Assembly: GCA_027492795.1 (NCBI GenBank)
Contig: JAPUEB010000044.1
Coordinates: 1-64,000, forward strand
DNA: 64,000 nucleotides
Direction: 5' to 3'
Origin: Chryseobacterium sp.
GTDB lineage: Bacteria; Bacteroidota; Bacteroidia; Flavobacteriales; Weeksellaceae
This document shows, one piece after another, positions 24,292-31,135 of this stretch. A program made the translations under genes and the position numbers. The first letter of the stretch is position 1, and every line of letters begins with the position of its first letter. Below the pieces are notes generated by a model. The model was not told the origin of the DNA and made no database searches. It was given only the letters and a program-made list of their open reading frames with translations.

Positions 24292-25308
24292 ATGAGCAAT
24301 TTGGAAAACACTAAACAATTTTTTGAAAACTTCACCGGAGAGAAAGCTATTTTCTTCGATGCATTGCCGCAAAGCGGTTCGGATAGAGTGAATTATATCG
24401 GTGAATCGTCTGAGGGAAAATTTGTAATTACTTTTAATAACAATCTTCGCGAAAACGAGGCTTTTTTCTATTTTTCCGAAATATTTTCTGGATTAAATTT
24501 AAACACCCCAAAAATTTTCAAAATTTCGGAAGACCGCAAAACTTATGTACAAGAATATCTTGGAAAACACACATTATCACAAATAATTGATGCAGTAGGA
24601 ACTTCTGAACGCGTAGAAAATTTGGTGAAGCAAACTTTAGATCAACTTTATGAACTTCAGACGAAAACAGATGGAAAAATAGATTTTTCAAAAACTTTTG
24701 AATATGAAGTTTATGATGAATTTCCTGTTTTGAATGACCTTTTTTACTTCAAAAAACTTTTCATCGATATTTTAGAAATACAGTATCATAAATCTTCACT
24801 TCTGAAGGAATTCAAAAAAATCGTTCAAAAAATTGAAAACTTGGAGCCGAAAGGTTTGATGATTCGCGATTTTCAGGCAAGAAATATTATGGTAAATCAT
24901 CTGGATGAAGTATCATTCATCGATTATCAAGGTGCAATGGAAGGTCCAATTTTGTACGATGTAGTTTCGTTTCTACATCAGGCGAAAGCTAACTTTCCAG
25001 AAAACTTCAAAAGCGAAATGACCAGTTATTATATTTCGAAATTTGATTTGGAAAAACAGGTTCAACTAAATCTTTCGGTGAAGCTTTTGCAGCTCATTCG
25101 TTTTATGCAGGTTTTGGGAGCTTATGGTTTTCGTGGGCTTATTCAACGCAGATCTCACTTTATTTCAAGTATCGAAAAAGGAATTGAAAATCTTTGTAAT
25201 TTTTCCGAAAACTGGGATGAAATGAATGAATATCCTGAATTAAAAAAAGTAATCAGCGAGTTGAAATCTCCTTCAATCTCAATGAAAATTAATGAAATAT
25301 TGAATTAA
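24292..25308 (+). CDS. AmgK-like sugar kinase (aminoglycoside phosphotransferase family)
   Basis: Protein-kinase-like phosphotransferase of 338 residues. The catalytic core reads LMIRDFQARNIMV (RDFxxxN, equivalent to HxD...N) and FIDYQGAMEGPILYDVVSFLHQAKA (metal-binding DxQ with the GP..YD block), a pattern shared with AmgK, the anomeric kinase that phosphorylates N-acetylmuramic acid and GlcNAc at C1 in peptidoglycan recycling. The following RapZ-C and MurU-like genes strengthen that reading. True antibiotic phosphotransferase activity is not suggested. ATG 24292 is preferred over TTG 24283. Confidence 0.82.
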   Translation: MSNLENTKQFFENFTGEKAIFFDALPQSGSDRVNYIGESSEGKFVITFNNNLRENEAFFYFSEIFSGLNLNTPKIFKISEDRKTYVQEYLGKHTLSQIIDAVGTSERVENLVKQTLDQLYELQTKTDGKIDFSKTFEYEVYDEFPVLNDLFYFKKLFIDILEIQYHKSSLLKEFKKIVQKIENLEPKGLMIRDFQARNIMVNHLDEVSFIDYQGAMEGPILYDVVSFLHQAKANFPENFKSEMTSYYISKFDLEKQVQLNLSVKLLQLIRFMQVLGAYGFRGLIQRRSHFISSIEKGIENLCNFSENWDEMNEYPELKKVISELKSPSISMKINEILN

Positions 25309-25336
25309 TTTAAACGCAATTTTAGAATATCAAATA

Positions 25337-25741
25337 ATGTTAAACATCGACATTCACAGTTTTTCCTACAAAAAAGGCGGAATACCAAAAGATAATTCCG
25401 GAAACGGCGGCGGTTTTGCCTTTGATTGCCGAGGAATCCTAAATCCGGGCCGAATAGAAGAATACAAAGCACAAACCGGAAAAGATCTTCCCGTTCAGGA
25501 ATATTTGGAAACCAAAACTGAAATGCCAAAGTTTTTAAATTTAATTAAAGACTTAGTTTCCATAACGATTAACGAATATTTATCGCGAGGTTTTGAACAT
25601 CTTCAAATCAATTTTGGTTGTACTGGCGGACAACACCGTTCTGTATATTCTGCAGAAAAAATTGCAGCATTTATCCGTGAAAAATATCCACAAACTTCAG
25701 TAAAAATTACCCACGACGAACAACCACAACTGAATAATTAA
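25337..25741 (+). CDS. stand-alone RapZ C-terminal domain protein
   Basis: The 134-residue protein corresponds to the C-terminal half of E. coli RapZ only. Shared blocks are SFSYKKGGIP at the start, FDCRGILNPGR, TGKDLPVQEYL, and the signature GCTGGQHRSVYSAEKIA at 94-110 (GCTGGKHRSVY in E. coli). The N-terminal P-loop kinase domain of RapZ is absent. In E. coli this C-terminal domain binds glucosamine-6-phosphate and small RNAs and controls glmS expression. Here it lies between AmgK- and MurU-like genes, suggesting an amino-sugar sensing or enzymatic role, which is inference. Confidence 0.85.
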   Translation: MLNIDIHSFSYKKGGIPKDNSGNGGGFAFDCRGILNPGRIEEYKAQTGKDLPVQEYLETKTEMPKFLNLIKDLVSITINEYLSRGFEHLQINFGCTGGQHRSVYSAEKIAAFIREKYPQTSVKITHDEQPQLNN

Positions 25742-25759
25742 TAATGAATAATTAACAAA

Positions 25760-25910
25760 TGAATGTCCGTTTTATGTCATATTTTGATTTTTGAAGCGAA
25801 TTTGTCATTCCGACGAAGGAGGAATCTATTTGATTATCAATAGATTCTTCATTACGCTTCGCTTCATTCAGAATGACAAAGTACTCATTATTACAAAAAG
25901 CGGACATTCA
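25760..25910. mobile_element. MITE-like element with TGAATGTCCG terminal inverted repeats
   Basis: A 151-bp non-coding unit starts TGAATGTCCG and ends CGGACATTCA, with terminal inverted repeats of about 17 bp (14-15 matching). Internally GTCATTCCGA and TCAGAATGAC form a second inverted pair. Very similar flanks (AATTAACAAATGAAT on the left, AATTAACAATGAAT on the right) may be a target duplication. Related copies lie at about 28395-28510 and 57796-57881. No transposase is encoded, so it would depend on one elsewhere. Confidence 0.65.
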
Positions 25911-25980
25911 AAATTAACAATGAATAATTTTCACAATCCTAATTATTCATTATTCATTGTTATTTATTAATTGGAAAAAT

Positions 25981-26694
25981 ATGAAAGCACTCATCTTTGC
26001 CGCAGGAAAGGGAACCCGTTTAAAACCCTTTACAGACAGCCATCCAAAAGCTTTGGCTTTGGTAAATAATGTTCCTTTGCTGGAGCGCAACATCAAATAT
26101 TTACAGGGTTTCGGTATTAATGATTTTGTGGTGAATGTGCATCATTTTGGCGATCAAATCATTGATTTTTTGAAAAAAAATGAAAATTTTGGCGCAAAAA
26201 TTGAAATTTCGGATGAAAGTGCTGAACTTTTAGAAACCGGCGGTGGTTTGGTTTTTGCAAGAAAATTTTTGGATCATGGCGAGGATTTTCTCATAATGAA
26301 TGCCGATATTTTGACTGACTTAAATATCTCTGATTTTGTAGAATACCATAAAAAAAATGAAGATTTTGCAACTTTGGCGGTTTCAGACAGAGAGAGTTCG
26401 CGAAAACTTTTTTTCAATTCGGAGATGATTCTTCGCGGTTGGCTGAATGTTCAAACGGGCGAACAAAGACTTGCGGAATTTAATAAAGGCTTCAGAGCTT
26501 TGGCTTTTAGCGGAATACACTGCATCAATCCTGAAATTTTTAATAAAATAAAACGTTCCGGAAAATTTTCGATTATGGAAGAATATTTAGACTTAATGCA
26601 CACAGAAAAAATACACGGTTATCAGCATAACGCCCATTTGGTGGACGTTGGAAGACCGGAATCTGTATTGGAAGCGGAAAAGTATTTTTTTTAA
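25981..26694 (+). CDS. MurU-like nucleotidyltransferase (sugar-1-phosphate uridylyltransferase)
   Basis: NTP-transferase fold, 237 residues. The nucleotide-binding start is MKALIFAAGKGTRLKPFTDSHPKALA (GxGTRL-x8-PK type), followed by VNNVPLLERNIKYL, ETGGGLVFA (typical of MurU and related enzymes) and the metal-binding NADILTD. The C-terminal DVGRPESVLEAEKY is also characteristic. MurU converts N-acetylmuramate-1-phosphate to UDP-MurNAc after AmgK; the AmgK-like gene two genes upstream supports that role. The start is ATG 25981; the frame opens 8 codons earlier. The MITE-like element separates it from the RapZ-C gene. Confidence 0.85.
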   Translation: MKALIFAAGKGTRLKPFTDSHPKALALVNNVPLLERNIKYLQGFGINDFVVNVHHFGDQIIDFLKKNENFGAKIEISDESAELLETGGGLVFARKFLDHGEDFLIMNADILTDLNISDFVEYHKKNEDFATLAVSDRESSRKLFFNSEMILRGWLNVQTGEQRLAEFNKGFRALAFSGIHCINPEIFNKIKRSGKFSIMEEYLDLMHTEKIHGYQHNAHLVDVGRPESVLEAEKYFF

Positions 26695-26808
26695 AGCGAA
26701 TGTAGTGAATGGTGAATGGTGAATTTTAAATGGCGAATAAATAAATGTAGATAGTATAAGGTAATGAAAAGTTCAAACTTCAAACCTTAAACCTCAAAAA
26801 AAAAATAG

Positions 26809-27567
26809 ATGAGCAAAATAAAACGTGGAAAAGGTTTAACGAAGGTTGTTGCCGGAAATGAAACCGAAATAGATCAAAGAGTAAAAAGTCATTTCCAAGA
26901 GAAAACTTGGGACGAAACCATTACTAAAGACAGTTGGATGGTTTTCAAAATCATGTCTGAACTGGTGGATGGTTATGAAAAACTGGCAAAAATTGGCCCT
27001 TGTGTTTCTATTTTTGGCTCTGCAAGGCTAAAAGAAGGCGACGAATATTACGAAACCGCAGTAGAAATTGCAGAAAAAATCACACAAATCGGCTTCGGAA
27101 TCATTACAGGAGGCGGTCCCGGAATTATGGAAGCCGGAAACCGAGGCGCAAAAAAAGCAGGTGGAAAATCCATTGGTTTGAATATAGAATTGCCTTTTGA
27201 ACAGCATTTTAATCCATATATCGACAAAAATTTCTCGATGGATTTTAATTATTTTTTTGTGCGAAAAGTAATGTTCATCAAGTATTCTCAGGGATTCATC
27301 GTTATGCCTGGAGGATTTGGAACACTGGATGAGCTTTCTGAAGCTATTACGCTCATCCAAACACAAAAAATTGCAAGATTCCCTATTGTTTTGGTAGGCT
27401 CTGAATTTTGGAGCGGACTTTTGGAATGGTTCACGAATACTTTGCTGAAAAACGGTATGATTTCTGAAGCAGACCTGAACCTATACAGAGTGGTAGATAC
27501 GGCAGACGAAGCAGTTGCACACATTAAGGCGTTTTACGACAAATACTCCATCAATGTTAATTTTTAG
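26809..27567 (+). CDS. LOG family protein (Rossmann-fold nucleosidase)
   Basis: 252-residue member of the LOG/TIGR00730 family. Visible motifs are SIFGSARL, GIITGGGPGIMEAGNRGAK and PGGFGTLDELSEA, i.e. the GGGxGxM and PGGxGTxxE pair. Family members hydrolyse nucleoside 5'-monophosphates to base and ribose-5-phosphate, or are cytokinin-activating enzymes in some lineages; an older annotation, lysine decarboxylase, is not supported. The gap upstream of 114 bp is short-period repeat text. Independent of the previous gene, though on the same strand. Confidence 0.88.
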   Translation: MSKIKRGKGLTKVVAGNETEIDQRVKSHFQEKTWDETITKDSWMVFKIMSELVDGYEKLAKIGPCVSIFGSARLKEGDEYYETAVEIAEKITQIGFGIITGGGPGIMEAGNRGAKKAGGKSIGLNIELPFEQHFNPYIDKNFSMDFNYFFVRKVMFIKYSQGFIVMPGGFGTLDELSEAITLIQTQKIARFPIVLVGSEFWSGLLEWFTNTLLKNGMISEADLNLYRVVDTADEAVAHIKAFYDKYSINVNF

Positions 27568-27628
27568 TTGGCATATATTTTGCGAAATACTTTTAGATTA
27601 TATTTGTAATCGTAAATACTAAACGAAA

Positions 27629-28099
27629 ATGAAAAAAATTTTAAAAATATTGGGTGTTTTAACAGTTTTTATGATGATGAGCTTTGTGGCAGCCGACTTT
27701 TATTCATCTATGACTAAAGTAGATTATGTAGAAGGAAGCAAAACCCTAAAGTTTACTACAAAACTGAACACGAACCATATTTCGGATGCCATAAAGATTA
27801 ATCCGAACACGGCAGGTTTTGAAGCTGAAGTAAAAAAATATGTGAACAACAATTTCGATGTTTATGTAAATGGATCTGCAAAAACCCTTACGTTTACAGG
27901 AAGCCAAATAAGTGGTGAAACTGTTTTCGTGTATTTTGAAACGGGCGGTGTAGCAGAGATTGAAAATATAAAGATTAAAAACACAATTTTATTGGGTGCA
28001 TTTCCAAAACAGCTCAACCTTGTAAACATCGCTTATAAAGGGCAACAAAAGACGATGAATTTCCAAAGAGGAAAGGAAGTGAATGAAGTTTCTTTCTAA
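27629..28099 (+). CDS. DUF6702-type exported protein
   Basis: The 156-residue product has an N-terminal signal segment (ILGVLTVFMMMSFVAADFYSS) and the block YSSMTKVDYVEGSKTLKFTTKLNTNHISDAI followed by YVNNNFDVYVNGSAKTLTFTG, typical of the DUF6702 family of small periplasmic proteins of unknown function. A TATATTTG box at 27599-27606 is 22 nt upstream, with TTTG 16 bp before it as a plausible promoter. A terminator follows the gene. Confidence 0.75.
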   Translation: MKKILKILGVLTVFMMMSFVAADFYSSMTKVDYVEGSKTLKFTTKLNTNHISDAIKINPNTAGFEAEVKKYVNNNFDVYVNGSAKTLTFTGSQISGETVFVYFETGGVAEIENIKIKNTILLGAFPKQLNLVNIAYKGQQKTMNFQRGKEVNEVSF

Positions 28100-28124
28100 A
28101 AAGTAGAAAATATCATAAAAAATT

Positions 28125-28153
28125 AAAGCCGTTGTTTTTGCAGCGGCTTTTTT
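28125..28153 (+). terminator. intrinsic terminator after the DUF6702 gene
   Basis: AAAGCCGTTG at 28125-28134 pairs with CAGCGGCTTT at 28141-28150 (one G-U wobble), followed by a T-run. Confidence 0.8.
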
Positions 28154-28394
28154 CGTGTCTTCAATTCTATGAGAGGATTTTTTTAAAATTATTGGAACTT
28201 TGTTTTATTAAATGCCACGAATGCGCAAATATGTTTTTGCTGGATATAGATGAATTGACTTTTTGAAAGGGGGTTTTCTAGGAGATTTTTGGAAGATTAT
28301 TCTGAAATTTATTTTTATTAAACATATTGAGATAGTTGCAATTTTTTTGATTTTTTTAGCGATTATCCATAATATAATAACACACTTTTTTTAG

Positions 28395-28510
28395 CGACAT
28401 CATGCCGAACGTAGTGAGGAATCTCGTTGAAAATCAATAGATTCTTCACTTCGTTACACTACGTTCAGAATGACAAACTCAATATTATTACTAAAAGAAG
28501 CGGACATTCA
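28395..28510. repeat. decayed copy of the MITE-like element
   Basis: The right end GCGGACATTCA matches the terminus of the 25760-25910 element, and the interior has the same ATCATGCCGAACGTAGTGAG...TTCAGAATGACA inverted structure. The left terminus is missing or too diverged to see. Confidence 0.6.
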
Positions 28511-28625
28511 TAATTTTTTCAAGAAATTAAGCACTCTTTTGGTTCGCGCGGAGCGCGACACAATGTTAACCTCTTGCGACTTGTCGCTGGAGGAAAATAA
28601 TAGTTATACCAAAATGCATTCTAAA

Positions 28626-28656
28626 ATTGTACAATCTTTAAAAAAAATTGTACAAT
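28626..28656. promoter_or_regulatory. two ATTGTACAAT palindromes two helical turns apart
   Basis: The 10-bp palindrome ATTGTACAAT occurs at 28626-28635 and again at 28647-28656, a centre-to-centre spacing of 21 bp. Such spacing suits cooperative binding of a dimeric protein on one DNA face. No gene start is near, so a regulatory role is only a possibility; part of a repeat is the alternative. Confidence 0.35.
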
Positions 28657-28970
28657 CCAACCGAGAAGCGGTGATATTATTGTAGAAAAAAAATGCAGAT
28701 AAGTAATAAAACCACGAAGTGATGACATTAAAATAGATTTGTAAACAATGTCACTCCTTCGGAGTTCTAACCGATTTAAATGGTTATTTCTTCTATAAAA
28801 ATCTCACACATTCAGTGTTTTATCTTTAAGAAAAATATAGAAATATGGGACATAGAAAATTAATAAATATTAAAACAAAATTGGACAATTCTATTACTAT
28901 TTATGGCGTTAGCAATAAAAAATGAACCCAAATATCAATTTCATACTATAAGAAATGGCAAAAATCAATA

Positions 28971-28996
28971 AAAAAACCGTCAAAAGACGGTCTTTA
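28971..28996 (-). terminator. terminator of the DUF5689 gene
   Basis: ACCGTC at 28977-28982 and GACGGT at 28986-28991 form a tight hairpin, and the A-run at 28971-28976 gives Ts on the minus strand. Confidence 0.75.
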
Positions 28997-29017
28997 AAAT
29001 TATTTTTTAAGAAAAGC

Positions 29018-31117
29018 TTATAGAGCTTTGATCTTAAAGTCATCTACTTCCCAAGTTGCTGCTGCAGATGTTGTAGAAGTATATTTGAAGGCAATTCTTA
29101 CATTTTTGCCTAAAAAAGCACTTAAATTTATATTTCCAGAGCTTACCCAATCTCCGTAAGCGGCGATGTTGGTATCTAAAGTTGCTGGTAAAGCTACCCA
29201 AGTAGTAGTTGCTGGATTTCCTGTATAATTTTCAGTTGCAAAAACTTCCAATGCATTTCCGGCAAATCTAACGTCCGTTGTGAAGCTTACTGTTGCTTTT
29301 GTTTTTCCAACTAAACTAACCTGTTTTGAGATTAGCCAATCTTCGTTCGCAATATTCCCTCCTGCAAAACCGCTCATTACTGCATAGTAATTTGTTCCGT
29401 TTCCTTGGTTGGATGTATTCCAAACTTGTGCACCCAAAACATTTACGGTAGTCCAATCTGTGCTGAAACCTCCCGCTGCAAAGTTTTCGCTGTAGATTGT
29501 GGGTAGCGGTGTGTAAACCGTTCCGTCGCAACGAGGATTATCAAAATCTGCATGAACTTGTTTTGGAATCCAAAGTTGATACACTCCGTTTGTAGGATTG
29601 GTTTCATAATAACTCAAAATCGCGTAAACATCTCCTTTTCCACCGTCAATTTCATTGGTTGCAAAGTTTGCAAAGTTGCTTGTGCGCAAGAAAATAGTGT
29701 TACCGTTACAATCTTTAAGGGTTCTGTTGGTAGCTGCTCCTGCTGCATAAGTTTTACCCAGATCTCCGTCAATAAATTCCACATCTTTTATCTTAATCCA
29801 TCTTCCCACATCAGCTTTAGTTAAAGAAGATATCGTTTTTTCTGTTGGAACTACAGCAGTTACGGGAGTATTGCTATCAAAGAAATATTTGTAAACATCT
29901 GCTTCTGCAATTTGTCCCACGATAGCGCCAAAAGGCTGTCCTAATTGCATTTCACCATTTACATTGCCAACATAAAGGTTTTTCAATTTAATAAAAACAT
30001 CTTTTCCTACTTTAAAACGTGCATCCTGATAAAGATTAAGCTTATTGATATTAACACGAATTCCTCCGGTTGCATCTTCTATATAAATATACTTGTAAAG
30101 ATTCCCTGTCTCGTCGTTTGCAGTTACTTTTGCTTTTAACAAGAAATCTCCAGTGATTTGGGTTAACGCACTTGTGGAAAGCGCTTTCACTTCAGCAACA
30201 GTTTTGGTCGTTAATCCTGCCTGCTCTAAACCACAAGGATTCGCTGTAATTGCATCTGTTCTTGGGAATGTATTCATCTCCAAATCCGTCACTCTGTTGA
30301 TGTAAAACTGGTGTGTAGAGCTGAATTTACTGAAAATTCCAACAAAAGTTCCTTTTCCTGCAGGAATTAATTGGTTGGCAAAAGATGCGAAACCACTGTT
30401 TCTTACTACAACATTCATGGTACTTCCTTGCTGATTGAGTTTTTTATCTACACTTGTTCCCTCTGGAGCATAAGTTGTACAAAGAACTCTGCTGTCGAAC
30501 TCTACATTTTCTAATTTAACCAAAGCTCCCAAAAGGTTTTGGTTTGCTGCGAACTGTGCATAAGTAAGAACTTTCGGCTCAATTTTCACAATGTCGGAAC
30601 AAGATCTTACCAAATAGTTAGAAACTGCATTTTCTGGAATTCTGGAAACCGCATCTGCACCTGTAGCAATAGCATTTGCATCTCTTACACCCAATTGTAC
30701 AAGACCACCATAAGTTCCTATTGCAAGTCCGTTTAGTTTAATATAAATTTTAGATCCTTGTGGATATTTGGTATAAGTACTTACCGCATCAACACTAATA
30801 GTAAAACCGTGTGTAGGATTTACAGGATCGTCCTGAATGTAAATAGTTTTGTAAATATTTCCCGTTTCATCTGTTGAAGAAACGTATCCCTGTAGAATTT
30901 TCACAGTCGTTGGATCGTTTGTAGCTTCAGGAAAAACGTATGCTGTAGTTCCATGAAGTGCCTTTACCTGCGCAATCGTCATATTTGCAGCAAGATCCTG
31001 ACACTGATAACCCTGCATATTTGGAGTATCATAAATATCGTCATGAACGCAACCTGTAATCACCAGAGCCGCGAAAATGGCGAACAAAAATTTTAAAAAT
31101 GAATTATGTATTTTCAT
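29018..31117 (-). CDS. DUF5689 surface lipoprotein with C-terminal adhesin-like domain
   Basis: Outer-membrane lipoprotein of 699 residues starting at ATG 31117, with lipobox ITGCVHD. It carries two DUF5689 modules (about 45-285 and 310-530), each with repeated OB-fold-like segments such as LQGYVSSTDETGNIYKTIYIQDD and KAKVTANDETGNLYKYIYIEDATGG. The C-terminal 150 residues (FSTDWTTVNVLGAQVW...EDWLISKQVSL...WEVDDFKIKAL) resemble a choice-of-anchor J/cleaved adhesin sandwich. It lies 18 bp behind its TonB receptor gene, like SusD-type partners. OB-fold similarity suggests nucleic-acid or sugar-phosphate binding; this is inference. Confidence 0.85.
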   Translation of the reverse strand: MKIHNSFLKFLFAIFAALVITGCVHDDIYDTPNMQGYQCQDLAANMTIAQVKALHGTTAYVFPEATNDPTTVKILQGYVSSTDETGNIYKTIYIQDDPVNPTHGFTISVDAVSTYTKYPQGSKIYIKLNGLAIGTYGGLVQLGVRDANAIATGADAVSRIPENAVSNYLVRSCSDIVKIEPKVLTYAQFAANQNLLGALVKLENVEFDSRVLCTTYAPEGTSVDKKLNQQGSTMNVVVRNSGFASFANQLIPAGKGTFVGIFSKFSSTHQFYINRVTDLEMNTFPRTDAITANPCGLEQAGLTTKTVAEVKALSTSALTQITGDFLLKAKVTANDETGNLYKYIYIEDATGGIRVNINKLNLYQDARFKVGKDVFIKLKNLYVGNVNGEMQLGQPFGAIVGQIAEADVYKYFFDSNTPVTAVVPTEKTISSLTKADVGRWIKIKDVEFIDGDLGKTYAAGAATNRTLKDCNGNTIFLRTSNFANFATNEIDGGKGDVYAILSYYETNPTNGVYQLWIPKQVHADFDNPRCDGTVYTPLPTIYSENFAAGGFSTDWTTVNVLGAQVWNTSNQGNGTNYYAVMSGFAGGNIANEDWLISKQVSLVGKTKATVSFTTDVRFAGNALEVFATENYTGNPATTTWVALPATLDTNIAAYGDWVSSGNINLSAFLGKNVRIAFKYTSTTSAAATWEVDDFKIKAL

Positions 31118-31135
31118 TGTAAGTATTTTTTTCAA

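Larger units (their letters stand above)
28154..28970. other. 817-bp gene-free region rich in repeat remnants
   Basis: No credible gene. A 71-codon open frame at 28470-28685 is read as repeat-derived and non-coding. Identifiable parts are a decayed MITE-like copy at about 28395-28510, twin palindromes at 28626-28656, and text near 28660-28780 (GAGAAGCGGTGATATTATTG, CCACGAAGTGATGACATT, CACTCCTTCGGAGTTC) resembling multi-copy intergenic repeats I recall from related genomes. The stretch from 28800 to 28970 is AT-rich and empty. Confidence 0.55.

Noticed and set aside
24292-25308. Aminoglycoside resistance gene
   Set aside because: Shares the kinase fold, but the RDFxxxN/FIDYQGA pattern and RapZ-C/MurU neighbours fit cell-wall sugar recycling.
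28470-28685. 71-codon open frame in the repeat-rich gap
   Set aside because: It is built from the MITE end and repeat text, with no homology I recognise.
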